From: CALCKU01 sp964534845
GTDB taxonomy: Bacteria; Pseudomonadota; Alphaproteobacteria; Caulobacterales; Maricaulaceae
NCBI GenBank assembly: GCA_964534845.1
Contig: CAZHPV010000003.1
Span: 1-64,000, forward strand
DNA: 64,000 nt
Direction of reading: 5' to 3'
Position numbers and translations under genes: made by a program. Position 1 is the first letter of the stretch, and every line of letters begins with the position of its first letter. The notes under the pieces were generated by a model, which was given only the letters and a program-made list of their open reading frames with translations, searched no databases and was not told where the DNA came from. Positions 34,353 through 42,387 of this stretch are shown here, piece after piece.

Positions 34353-35135
34353 TTATACAGCCGGTTTTTTCGCGAATTTTTTATAGATCACAGGGATCAT
34401 TGCAACAGCGGCGAGGGCAAAAAATGCAGGGGCCAAATTTGCGGCCGCAGCCTTAACAATTGCGCCAACATCTGCCGTTTCACCTTTTGCCGCCGCTTCC
34501 AGCAATGTGCCGCGTAGGCCAGAGCCAATCAGCGTATAAGCCACTGTACCGGGAATGATGCCTATTAAAGTGGTTAGGAAAAAATCCCGGAACTTCGCGC
34601 CTAGAATGGCCGGCGCAATATTTGCCACAGCAAAAGGCACCACTGGTATCAAACGCAGGGTAAACAGATAGGAAAAAGCATTTTCGTTAAATCCCTTTTC
34701 CATCTTATCCAAAAACGGCCCCGCTATACCCTTGAGCGTTTCACCCAGTGAGGTTTTTGCGGCCAGAAATAATAAGCAGGCACCGATTGTAGCGCCTAGC
34801 ACAGTGGCTGGGGCACCAACGGCGACACCAAAAAGGAAACCACCGCCAATCGTCAAGGCACTGGCCGGAACCATAAAGGCTGTAGCCGCCATGTAAACTC
34901 CGATGAAGGCCAGCAGAACCATTAAAAAGTTCTCTTCTACCAAATTATTGAGATAAACAGCGTTCTCGCCTAAAGCCGCAGGGGTGAGTTGCGTGTGCCA
35001 CCCCTGAGAGATAGCGAGTGCCAGACCACCGCCGATTATGTATAAAGGCCATAAACGGACGAGTAAGGGTTTAGATTGTTCTTTCATATCATTGCTCATT
35101 ATAGTCGTGTTCGAAGACATCGTGTTCGAAGACAT
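34353..35135 (-). CDS. TVP38/TMEM64 family membrane protein
   Basis: 260 aa inner-membrane protein of the DedA/TVP38 (VTT) superfamily; members are linked to lipid scrambling or envelope homeostasis, with no known reaction. Helices at about 30-50, 70-100, 110-135, 170-200, 215-235. Family segments: GGGFLFGVAVGAPATVLGATIGACLLFLAAK, FLTLRLIPVVPFAVANIAPAILG and GIIPGTVAYTLIGSG. The N-terminus MSSNTMSSNTT comes from a tandem 15-bp duplication, each copy carrying an ATG; later in-frame ATGs (MSND, MKEQ) are alternative starts. Between DUF547 upstream and the oxidoreductase downstream, same strand. Confidence 0.88.
   Translation of the reverse strand: MSSNTMSSNTTIMSNDMKEQSKPLLVRLWPLYIIGGGLALAISQGWHTQLTPAALGENAVYLNNLVEENFLMVLLAFIGVYMAATAFMVPASALTIGGGFLFGVAVGAPATVLGATIGACLLFLAAKTSLGETLKGIAGPFLDKMEKGFNENAFSYLFTLRLIPVVPFAVANIAPAILGAKFRDFFLTTLIGIIPGTVAYTLIGSGLRGTLLEAAAKGETADVGAIVKAAAANLAPAFFALAAVAMIPVIYKKFAKKPAV
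35106..35135 (-). repeat. Tandem 15-bp repeat at the TVP38 start
   Basis: Two exact head-to-tail copies of ATGTCTTCGAACACG (minus strand) give MSSNT-MSSNT. Each copy contains its own start codon and the palindrome TTCGAA. The duplication keeps frame. It looks like a recent slippage event. Confidence 0.95.
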
Positions 35136-35166
35136 ATTTATAGGTTAAACTCGTGGACTATTACAA

Positions 35167-36036
35167 CTACTCATTCAAGTCCCAATCATAACTATCACCA
35201 ACGACGCGGGCACCGTTATCAATAGCTTGGGCGAGTTCAGGGCCAGCATGTTTACGTAAATGCGGGAGTAAGCCGGATTTGCCGCCAAAGTCCTTGCTGA
35301 ACCATTTGAAGATCGAAGAAATCTTTAAGCCTTTTGACGTTATCTGTACGCCGCGCGGGGAATTAATATAAGCGGCAGCCGCTTCTTCGCGCTTAGCCTT
35401 ATAATTGCTAGGGGTCCATGCGAAATTCGGCAGGTTAGGACAGCCAACACTCGCACAATTCACCATATAATGCACATAAGGTGACGGGAATTGCTTACGT
35501 AAAATATCATGCTCGATATTATTAAGCGTTGTCGGCTTACCATTAATTGTCACCAGCTTACGGCCCCAAGGTCCGGGAACAAAGCCCGACTTGATATCGC
35601 GAATGGACTTAACGGGGTAATTTTCAAGAATGACTTTGATTGTCACCGCATTATAAAGGTTTGAGTAATAGGGTACGGCCTCGTCTTCGCTAAGCGTATC
35701 CGGATTAATGGCCTCTAGGCTACGAATATAGGCCTCAAGCTTAGCGCTATCTGCGGCATTTCCCTTAAGACCTGAATAATTGAAATGGGTCAGGCCGACA
35801 CTATCAGGAGCACTTACATAAGCCCCTAAAATATCATTCCAGGCCGTGTGAATACCCGCTTGAGCGACTTGAGCCACTTGTGTTGTACCCGATCCATATG
35901 ACGTTGTGGCTGTTGGCACCGCTGACTCGGCCGCGCCTGAGCCATATGATTGCCCGCAAGCCACTGACGATATAGCAAAAACACCAACGATTACAGGGGT
36001 TGCAATTTTTGCAGTCATTAAATTTTTAATTTTCAT
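35167..36036 (-). CDS. DUF547 domain lipoprotein
   Basis: 289 aa exported protein. Lipoprotein signal with lipobox SVAC (about Cys27), a low-complexity stretch in which SYGSG occurs twice, then DUF547 (about 75-260): NLYNAVTIKVILENYPVKSIRDI, GKPTTLNNIEHDILRKQF, VHYMVNCASVGCPNLP with two cysteines, and the closing IFKWFSKDFGG. The fold has a papain-like look in published descriptions, but no activity is established. GGAGAG precedes the ATG. Upstream partner of TVP38; the 5' region carries repeated TTTGTGA motifs. Anchoring to inner or outer membrane cannot be told. Confidence 0.87.
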   Translation of the reverse strand: MKIKNLMTAKIATPVIVGVFAISSVACGQSYGSGAAESAVPTATTSYGSGTTQVAQVAQAGIHTAWNDILGAYVSAPDSVGLTHFNYSGLKGNAADSAKLEAYIRSLEAINPDTLSEDEAVPYYSNLYNAVTIKVILENYPVKSIRDIKSGFVPGPWGRKLVTINGKPTTLNNIEHDILRKQFPSPYVHYMVNCASVGCPNLPNFAWTPSNYKAKREEAAAAYINSPRGVQITSKGLKISSIFKWFSKDFGGKSGLLPHLRKHAGPELAQAIDNGARVVGDSYDWDLNE

Positions 36037-36102
36037 GTTTACTCTCCATTTTTAATCTGAGGATGCTCTAGCACAGCTATTTGCAAAAGTAGTGTAACCT
36101 TG

Positions 36103-36271
36103 TTTCACAAAAATGTGGGGTCGCGCGAGCCATATGAGAGAAATTTGTGAGAATCTGGCCTATTTTGTGAGATTGGCTTGAATTGGGCGACCAATTATAG
36201 TGTCTTTTAGAGTTTTTAAGGCGGTTTGCAGCAATATTGGTCAATTTAAACGAACTTTACCGCTTTTGTGA
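36103..36271. promoter_or_regulatory. Repeated TTTGTGA motifs upstream of DUF547
   Basis: TTTGTGAGA occurs at 36144-36152 and 36164-36172, 20 bp apart (about two helical turns); TTTGTGA recurs at 36265-36271, and TTTCACAAA, its inverse, at 36103-36111. Even spacing on one DNA face suggests a repeated operator for the DUF547 cassette; the binding protein is unknown. Confidence 0.4.
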
Positions 36272-36423
36272 CGGCTTTTATGAAACCGCAACATCACGTA
36301 ATCGAAAGCTCTCGCGCGACTTTATAGACAATTTAGGGGCAAACTTTACCCAAATCCCTAGAAAGCCTTAAACCTGCTACACAAAAAGCGTAAATTGAGC
36401 CCATATTATTGAAAGCTTGCCGC

Positions 36424-36452
36424 TTGACTTCACAGACTTGCGAGCGTAATTA
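36424..36452 (+). promoter_or_regulatory. Candidate rpmH promoter
   Basis: TTGACT (36424-36429), a 17-bp spacer and TAATTA (36447-36452), 58 bp before the rpmH ATG. Consensus-like -35 and ideal spacing fit a strong housekeeping promoter for the rpmH-rnpA-yidC-engB run. Confidence 0.5.
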
Positions 36453-36509
36453 GCGCGCCTTGAGATAAATGAATGTAAAGTCCGGCTATATCAGCCCGCG
36501 GAGACGATC

Positions 36510-36644
36510 ATGAAACGTACTTTTCAACCTTCCAAGCTCGTGCGCAAGCGCCGTCATGGTTTTCGCTCACGTATGGCATCCAAATCCGGGCGTCAGGTTC
36601 TAGCCCGCCGCCGGGCAAAAGGTCGTAAGCGTCTTTCTGCCTAA
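36510..36644 (+). CDS. rpmH: 50S ribosomal protein L34
   Basis: 44 aa, highly basic ribosomal protein with the full L34 signature: MKRTFQPSKLVRKRRHGFR followed by SRMASKSGRQVLARRRAKGR and the end KRLSA. GGAG lies 6 bp before the ATG. First gene of the rpmH-rnpA-yidC run, the near-universal bacterial order. Short enough to be missed by length-filtered gene finders. Confidence 0.97.
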   Translation: MKRTFQPSKLVRKRRHGFRSRMASKSGRQVLARRRAKGRKRLSA

Positions 36645-36701
36645 TTAAGGCGGCCTTACGGGTCAAAGACTTACGGCGGGATCAATAGATTTGGCCCGAT
36701 T

Positions 36702-37049
36702 GTGAAAACTTTACCAAAAAACACAAAACTCGGACGTCTAAAAAAGCGCTCCGAGTTTTTATATGTAAAAAACGGGCGCTACCGTGCACAAGGCGGTTTA
36801 GTGCTGCAAATACGCGAAAACCCGGATCATAATGGCTTGCGTGTCGGATTTACGGCAACGAAACGCATAGGAAATGCCGTTAAAAGAAACCGGGCCAAAC
36901 GCCGATTGCGCGCGGTCGTTCATCAGGTTTTCCCTCATAAAGCCCGCCCTGGACATGACTATGTCGTCATTGCACGCCATTCGACATTGGAAAGACCTTA
37001 CGAAAAGCTCGTTTATGACCTTGAAAAAGCCCTCATAAGCCTTAATTAG
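36702..37049 (+). CDS. rnpA: Ribonuclease P protein component
   Basis: 115 aa basic protein that binds the RNase P RNA and helps it mature tRNA 5' ends. The RNR signature is present in RVGFTATKRIGNAVKRNRAKRRLR, with N-terminal LKKRSEFLYVKNGR. GTG start. It lies 57 bp after rpmH and 78 bp before yidC; no yidD gene lies between it and yidC, unlike in many bacteria. Confidence 0.95.
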   Translation: MKTLPKNTKLGRLKKRSEFLYVKNGRYRAQGGLVLQIRENPDHNGLRVGFTATKRIGNAVKRNRAKRRLRAVVHQVFPHKARPGHDYVVIARHSTLERPYEKLVYDLEKALISLN

Positions 37050-37127
37050 ACCCAAACAGTTGGCATTGGCACAAACCAGTTTCACAAACGCATATATAAC
37101 AGAATAAAGAAACATTCAGGCACACAC

Positions 37128-38900
37128 ATGGACGATCAGAAAAATTTTATAACCGCCATGTTACTTTCTGGGCTTGTATTGCTTGGATACTGGTTCTTCT
37201 TTGGCAAACCGTTAGCGGAACAAGCGCAAAAAGATGCTCTGGCGGAGAGATTGCGGGCGGAACAAGAGGTTGCGCTGACACAACCACCAAAAATCGATAT
37301 CCAGCCACGCGACACGCTCATTACAAAGGGCCAACGCATTCCAATTAACACCCCCACAATTGAGGGGAGTTTCTTGCTGACAGGGTCACGCTTTGATGAC
37401 CTGAAATTAAAGGACCATAAGGCCAAGCTGGCACAGGATAGCGGACCGCTTACATTATTAACGCCCGAAGGGGCAAAGCACGCCGCCTATATCTTTGATA
37501 ACTGGACCCCTTCTGAAGGCGGCAGCGGCGCAACGACACCTTGGCAGCTCGTCTCTGGCGAAGCGCTAACGACTAACACACCTATTGTTTTAAAATTTGA
37601 AAGTGCGGACTTTATTGTAGAGCGTGAGATAAGCATTGATGAGCGCTACCTGATTACGCTGAACGATAAGGTCACTAATATAACCAATCGTGAAATTTCC
37701 CTTCAGCGCAAAGGAGCGTCGCGCCAGCATGATTTGCCCGACGATCTGACTAATTTCTTCATTCTCCAAGAAGGCCCGATCGCGATTGTCGATGATAAGC
37801 TCGTTGATATGAAATATTCCAAACTTGCAAAAAAGAAATCCGCTCTGGAAATAGGCGAGAGCGGCTGGGTAGGCTTAACCGATAAATATTGGCTGGCCGC
37901 CGCTATTGCACCGCAAGGCAAGCAAATGACCGCGCATTTTAATTTTCGCCAGCTCAATGATCAAGATGTCTATGAAGCCCGGTATAGTCTTGACCCCGTT
38001 ACAATAACACCGGGCACAACTATAAACTCCAAAGGTTTTATCTTTGCGGGTGCAAAAGACCGCAGCCTTCTGGATAGCTACCGTAAAGACCATAATATTG
38101 CGCGCATGGACCTTGCCATTGATTGGGGTTTTCTCGGTATCTTGACCCGACCCATGAGTACATTTTTGAGTTTTCTGGGATCCAAAATAGGCAATTATGG
38201 TCTGGCTATTATGGCCCTCACACTCTTGATCAAGATTTTCATGTTCCCCTTGTTTAACAAACAATATGAAAGTCAGGCCAAAATGAAAAAGGTCGCGCCC
38301 AAGCTCAAGAAAATCCAGACACGCTATAAAGATGACCGCATGAAGCTACAACAAGAAATGATGGCGCTTTATAAAAAGGAAGGCGTTAACCCCATGGCGG
38401 GCTGTCTACCGATGATTCCTTTTATGTTTGTCTTTTTCGCACTCTATAAAACTGTGCTGATTAACGTGAACCTGCGCCATGCGCCGTTCTTTGGCTGGAT
38501 AAAAGATTTATCAGCACGCGACCCGCTCTCAATATTAAACGGGTTTGGGCTTTTCCCATGGGACGCTGTCCCGATTGGCTTTTTGTCCTTTATTGCCATT
38601 GGCCCGTTAGCCTTACTGTATGGTATATCCATGGCCCTGATCTATACACTCACCCCGCAACAAACAGGCGGCGGTGAACAGGCAGAAATGATGGCAAAAA
38701 TGATGAAGTTTATGCCATGGGTCTTTATGTTTATCCTTGCGCCTTTTGCGGCTGGATTGCTTGTCTATTGGGTCTGGAATAATATCCTGTCCTTTATGCA
38801 GCAATATTACATTACGCGGAAGTTTAAGGTCGACACGCCCGTCGATGCCTTCTGGCGTAAAATTACGGGCAAGGCCGCCCCCGAAGACGCCTCCTCTTAG
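37128..38900 (+). CDS. yidC: Membrane protein insertase YidC
   Basis: 590 aa inner-membrane insertase/foldase working alone or with SecYEG. N-terminal helix (FITAMLLSGLVLLGYWFFF), a large periplasmic beta-domain (about 60-340) as in Gram-negative YidC, then the five-helix core: LTRPMSTFLSFLGSKIGNYGLAIM, FPLFNKQYESQAKMKKVAPKL, the cytoplasmic coiled pair MALYKKEGVNPMAGCLPMI, and helices to the basic C-tail. AGG lies 7 bp before the ATG. engB follows by 21 bp. Confidence 0.96.
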   Translation: MDDQKNFITAMLLSGLVLLGYWFFFGKPLAEQAQKDALAERLRAEQEVALTQPPKIDIQPRDTLITKGQRIPINTPTIEGSFLLTGSRFDDLKLKDHKAKLAQDSGPLTLLTPEGAKHAAYIFDNWTPSEGGSGATTPWQLVSGEALTTNTPIVLKFESADFIVEREISIDERYLITLNDKVTNITNREISLQRKGASRQHDLPDDLTNFFILQEGPIAIVDDKLVDMKYSKLAKKKSALEIGESGWVGLTDKYWLAAAIAPQGKQMTAHFNFRQLNDQDVYEARYSLDPVTITPGTTINSKGFIFAGAKDRSLLDSYRKDHNIARMDLAIDWGFLGILTRPMSTFLSFLGSKIGNYGLAIMALTLLIKIFMFPLFNKQYESQAKMKKVAPKLKKIQTRYKDDRMKLQQEMMALYKKEGVNPMAGCLPMIPFMFVFFALYKTVLINVNLRHAPFFGWIKDLSARDPLSILNGFGLFPWDAVPIGFLSFIAIGPLALLYGISMALIYTLTPQQTGGGEQAEMMAKMMKFMPWVFMFILAPFAAGLLVYWVWNNILSFMQQYYITRKFKVDTPVDAFWRKITGKAAPEDASS

Positions 38901-38921
38901 GGACGCTTAAAGACAGCGCCA

Positions 38922-39581
38922 ATGGCACAAGACACACCAGATTATACGCCAGCGCAAATCGAAGCGGGACGTATTCTGTTCTCACGGCCTGTGCACTTTA
39001 TGCTGAGTGTTGTGAAACTCAGCACCCTGCCTGCCCCTGATTTGCCTGAAGTCTGTTTTGCCGGACGCTCCAATGTCGGTAAATCCAGCCTGATAAATGC
39101 CTTGACCGGTCAAAAGGGTCTCGCGCGGGCCTCCAACACGCCGGGGCGCACACGCGAGCTTAATTATTTCAATGTCGATGACCGTATCAGAATTGTCGAC
39201 CTGCCGGGCTACGGCTATGCGCGCGCTTCCAAAGTCGATATTGCCAATTGGACAAAATTAACAAGGCAGTTTCTGGCCGGACGAGCTCCTTTGCGGCGTG
39301 TCTTACTTTTGATTGATAGCCGCCACGGACTAAAAGAATCTGATCGCGAAATCATGTCCATGCTTGATGAAACCGCTGTGCCCTATCAGATTATTTTGAC
39401 TAAAATTGATAAAATAAAGGCCGGAGAGCAAACCAAGGTGACATTACGGACACAGGACAAAATCGCCAAACGTCCAGCCGCCCATCCACGCCTTATCGCG
39501 ACCTCTTCGGTTAAAAAAAACGGCTTGGATACATTAAGAGCTGAAATTGCGGTCTTGGCCCTGCCCGATCATCGGGTATAG
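38922..39581 (+). CDS. engB: Ribosome biogenesis GTPase EngB
   Basis: 219 aa P-loop GTPase (YsxC/YihA) needed for 50S assembly. G1 GRSNVGKSSLINAL, G2 TPGRTRELNYF, G3 VDLPGYGYARAS, G4 LTKIDKIK, G5 ATSSVKKNG. The ribosome site is weak, and the gene starts 21 bp after yidC. A longer open frame for argB overlaps its 3' end, but the argB start is placed downstream. Confidence 0.95.
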   Translation: MAQDTPDYTPAQIEAGRILFSRPVHFMLSVVKLSTLPAPDLPEVCFAGRSNVGKSSLINALTGQKGLARASNTPGRTRELNYFNVDDRIRIVDLPGYGYARASKVDIANWTKLTRQFLAGRAPLRRVLLLIDSRHGLKESDREIMSMLDETAVPYQIILTKIDKIKAGEQTKVTLRTQDKIAKRPAAHPRLIATSSVKKNGLDTLRAEIAVLALPDHRV

Positions 39582-39627
39582 TAAGAGAATCACAGATTCA
39601 CAGATCACATCACCTCCGGGACGTAAA

Positions 39628-40485
39628 ATGCTTAAACGCCGCGAAAATGAAACAGGATGGGAAAACGCTCAAACGCTGTCTGAAGCCCTGCCCTTTATAC
39701 AGCGTTATGCAAACCGCACCATTGTCATAAAGTTTGGGGGTCATGCCATGGGCGACGCGGAGCTCACCCGGCAATTTGCCAATGATGTTGTCTTACTTCA
39801 GCAATTTGGTATTCGCCCCGTTATCGTGCACGGCGGGGGTCCTCAAATAGGATCTATGTTGGAACGCCTCTCGATCAAGAGTGAATTTATCGATGGCTTA
39901 CGTGTTTCTGACATCGAGACAGTTGAAGTGGCTGAAATGGTCTTATCCGGCGCTATTAATAAATCTCTTGTCCAAGCCATAAATATAGCGGGCGGTCTGG
40001 CCGTCGGGCTATCGGGTAAGGATGCCAGCCTCATTACAGCCAAAGCCATTAGCAAGACCCACGGCTTTGCCGGAAATCCTGTGGAAACGAATGTCGAGGT
40101 TATTAACAGCCTGACCCGCTCTAGCTTTATTCCGGTTATCTCCCCGATTAGCGGCGGAGCGGACGGAACAACATTTAACGTCAATGCCGATACAGCCGCT
40201 GGCGTAATCGCCAGTGCGCTTGGGGCGGTTCGCCTGATGTTACTGACCGATGTGAACGGCGTTATGAATGAAAACGGGGAGTTACTTACCCGGCTCAATA
40301 AAAAAGATATTCAGACCTTGATAAAAGACGGAACCGCCAAAGGCGGCATGATACCCAAATTGGAAACCGCCTTGAAAGCCACGCAAGACGGCGTAGATGC
40401 AGCGGTGATCCTCAGCGGGCGCCGTGCCCATAGCCTGTTAGTGGAATTATTTACCGATCAAGGTGCGGGAACCCTCATCGAATAA
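39628..40485 (+). CDS. argB: Acetylglutamate kinase
   Basis: Second step of arginine synthesis, phosphorylating N-acetylglutamate; 285 aa. KFGGHAMGD (ATP/phosphate loop), VIVHGGGPQIGSML, GLRVSD, GLSGKDASLI, and the C-terminal GGMIPKLETAL are all visible. The open frame extends to 39547, but ATG 39628 has GGA 6 bp upstream and gives the family length. The stop shares a base with the next gene (TAATG). The last arginine gene, argH, is at the far end of the window. Confidence 0.95.
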   Translation: MLKRRENETGWENAQTLSEALPFIQRYANRTIVIKFGGHAMGDAELTRQFANDVVLLQQFGIRPVIVHGGGPQIGSMLERLSIKSEFIDGLRVSDIETVEVAEMVLSGAINKSLVQAINIAGGLAVGLSGKDASLITAKAISKTHGFAGNPVETNVEVINSLTRSSFIPVISPISGGADGTTFNVNADTAAGVIASALGAVRLMLLTDVNGVMNENGELLTRLNKKDIQTLIKDGTAKGGMIPKLETALKATQDGVDAAVILSGRRAHSLLVELFTDQGAGTLIE

Positions 40486-41657
40486 TGTATGACGCGGACC
40501 GGAATATTTATGAAGGCTATAAAGGCTACGCGCCGGAAAGCCTCAAAACGGGGCAAAGAAGACGCCGTCTTTGCTCTCGTTTTGCGCCCGTCATTTTAGT
40601 GTTTGTCTTATCCTATAATATGACCGGTTGGGCGCAGAGTGCCGAAGATATTTTAGCGGCGCAAACGCCCGCGCCTCAAAGTTCAAGCTCTGCAAATCTT
40701 AGCGACTGGGAAGTTTGCAATGAAACCTCTTTTATAATCCGCTTGGCAACAGCCGCAATCAGAGAGGGGAAAATGACACCCAAAGGCTGGTCACGTGTGC
40801 GCCCTGGGGATTGCGAAGACGTTGACGCCCCGGCAGGGTCTCCGCGATATGTCTTTGCAGAAAGTGCGCCCGTTCACCTAGGCGGTATTCGGGAATGGAA
40901 GGGCAGAGTGCCCCTTTGCGCGCAAGACACGGATTTTAAGGCGGACGCTACAATTGATTGTGCCTTGCAGGATATGGGGACCCGGCTTTTTTTCCCGGTA
41001 GACCCGACCGAAAAAACGACAACTCTGATAGAGCCCGACAATTATACGAACAAAGCGCCAAATGCCGGCATTCAGCGTCTCCTGCGCGATAATGGTTACC
41101 GGGTCTCGCGAATTGACGGTATTATGGGTCGGCGCACATCGCGCACATTGCGCAATTATCTAAAGGAGAAAAATGAGGCTATTTCTATCCCTGATAATAA
41201 GAAAATTGATTTATTGGAGGAAAGTGCCTTATCTTTACAGGACAGTATTGGCCTGACCTTTTGCAATAAAACAAAATCCAAAATCTGGACGGCCCTTGCC
41301 TTTAGAGATGATGGCCAATGGGAATCGCAAGGCTGGTGGCCCGTATCGGTAGATGAGTGCCTGCGTCCCTTTACACAAAGCCTCAAAGGCAGCGATGCCC
41401 ATTTTTACGCAAGGCTGGAACAAGGCGAAGACGAAACGGGGACTTTACCTGACAAACATTTGCGCAATATATCTCCCAAACCCGCACAATTTTGTATAGC
41501 CGAGTCACGCTTTGCCGCCATTGGGCGAGAATATTGCTCTGATAGAGGATATATTCCGGCGTCTTTCAGGCCCCTTGCAACAGATAAGGACGGACAAAAG
41601 CTCTCCCTGACAGAATCAGATTTTAGCGCGCCCTCCATATCCGGTCTGAGGCGCTAG
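40485..41657 (+). CDS. Double-DUF1036 protein with peptidoglycan-binding-like domain
   Basis: 390 aa protein coupled to argB by a TAATG overlap. A membrane/signal helix occupies about residues 33-50 (FAPVILVFVLSYNMTGWAQ), behind a long basic cytoplasmic leader. DUF1036 copy 1 at about 73-170 (WEVCNETSFIIRLA, GWSRVRPGDCEDV); a peptidoglycan-binding-like helical motif at about 188-225 (GIQRLLRDNGYRVSRIDGIMG); DUF1036 copy 2 at about 255-375 (LTFCNKTKSKIWTALAF, GWWPVSVDECL). Cysteines are paired across both copies, suggesting periplasmic disulphides. Function is unknown; the arginine link may be only genomic. Confidence 0.78.
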   Translation: MYDADRNIYEGYKGYAPESLKTGQRRRRLCSRFAPVILVFVLSYNMTGWAQSAEDILAAQTPAPQSSSSANLSDWEVCNETSFIIRLATAAIREGKMTPKGWSRVRPGDCEDVDAPAGSPRYVFAESAPVHLGGIREWKGRVPLCAQDTDFKADATIDCALQDMGTRLFFPVDPTEKTTTLIEPDNYTNKAPNAGIQRLLRDNGYRVSRIDGIMGRRTSRTLRNYLKEKNEAISIPDNKKIDLLEESALSLQDSIGLTFCNKTKSKIWTALAFRDDGQWESQGWWPVSVDECLRPFTQSLKGSDAHFYARLEQGEDETGTLPDKHLRNISPKPAQFCIAESRFAAIGREYCSDRGYIPASFRPLATDKDGQKLSLTESDFSAPSISGLRR

Positions 41658-41665
41658 TCCGGATA

Positions 41666-42385
41666 ATGAAAGCGCTGGACATCAAACATATTGAAAACTG
41701 GGTGTTTGATCTGGACAATACTTTATACCGCGCGGACTCGCAATTCTTCTCCCAAATAGACCGAAAAATGACAGCCTATATCGAGCGCTTTTTGAATATT
41801 ACTACACAAGAGGCGACAAAAATCCGTCAGGATTATTGGGTAAAATACGGTACAACCCTATCCGGGCTGATAGCCGTCAATAATATGGACCCTGAAGCGT
41901 TTCTGACTTACGTCCACGATGTAGACTTAAGCGCACTTACACCCCAGCCGGCCTTGCGAAATATTATAAATAAGCTGCCGGGGCGCAAATTTATCTTCAC
42001 CAATGGCTCCAAAGCCCATGCCCATAATGTCGCCGGCCATCTCAATCTCTGGGACCTCTTTGATGGGAGTTTTGGTATTGAGGACGCTAACTATATCCCC
42101 AAGCCCAAATCGGAGCCTTACCACATTTTTTGCAAACAGTTTGATATAAAGCCCGAAACGGCCATTATGTTTGAAGACAGCCCGTCAAATCTGGAAGTGC
42201 CGAAATCCTTGGGCATGAAAACGGTCTTGATTACCTCGGACGAGAACTGGAGCCATATCCCGGAAGATAAACGTCCCGCAAACCGGGGCCGTGAGGCCGG
42301 CTGGATAGATGCCTCCACCCATGATCTCACCGACTGGTTAAGGCGTCATGCCCCTGTTATGATGACTGAAAACGAAAAACGATAA
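41666..42385 (+). CDS. HAD-family pyrimidine 5'-nucleotidase
   Basis: 239 aa haloacid-dehalogenase phosphatase of the SDT1/pyrimidine 5'-nucleotidase type. Motif I VFDLDNTLY (nucleophile Asp and general acid Asp), motif II FTNGSKAHA, and motif IV MFEDSPSNL, with a helical cap between I and II. Such enzymes remove the 5'-phosphate from UMP, CMP or related nucleotides; the exact substrate is not readable. It begins 8 bp after the DUF1036 gene and is followed within 2 bp by the aldolase gene, so it belongs to the same run. Confidence 0.85.
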   Translation: MKALDIKHIENWVFDLDNTLYRADSQFFSQIDRKMTAYIERFLNITTQEATKIRQDYWVKYGTTLSGLIAVNNMDPEAFLTYVHDVDLSALTPQPALRNIINKLPGRKFIFTNGSKAHAHNVAGHLNLWDLFDGSFGIEDANYIPKPKSEPYHIFCKQFDIKPETAIMFEDSPSNLEVPKSLGMKTVLITSDENWSHIPEDKRPANRGREAGWIDASTHDLTDWLRRHAPVMMTENEKR

Positions 42386-42387
42386 AA

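Larger units (their letters stand above)
36037..36509. other. Divergent intergenic region DUF547 / rpmH
   Basis: 473 bp with no convincing gene on either strand. The DUF547 side holds four TTTGTGA motifs (36103-36271). The rpmH side holds a good promoter at 36424-36452. I looked for DnaA boxes because rpmH-rnpA adjoins the origin in some phyla; no TTATCCACA-like box is seen, and alphaproteobacterial origins usually lie elsewhere. Confidence 0.6.

Noticed and set aside
36037..36509. Replication origin near rpmH
   Set aside because: Gene order invites it, but no DnaA-box cluster is seen and alphaproteobacterial origins are usually elsewhere.
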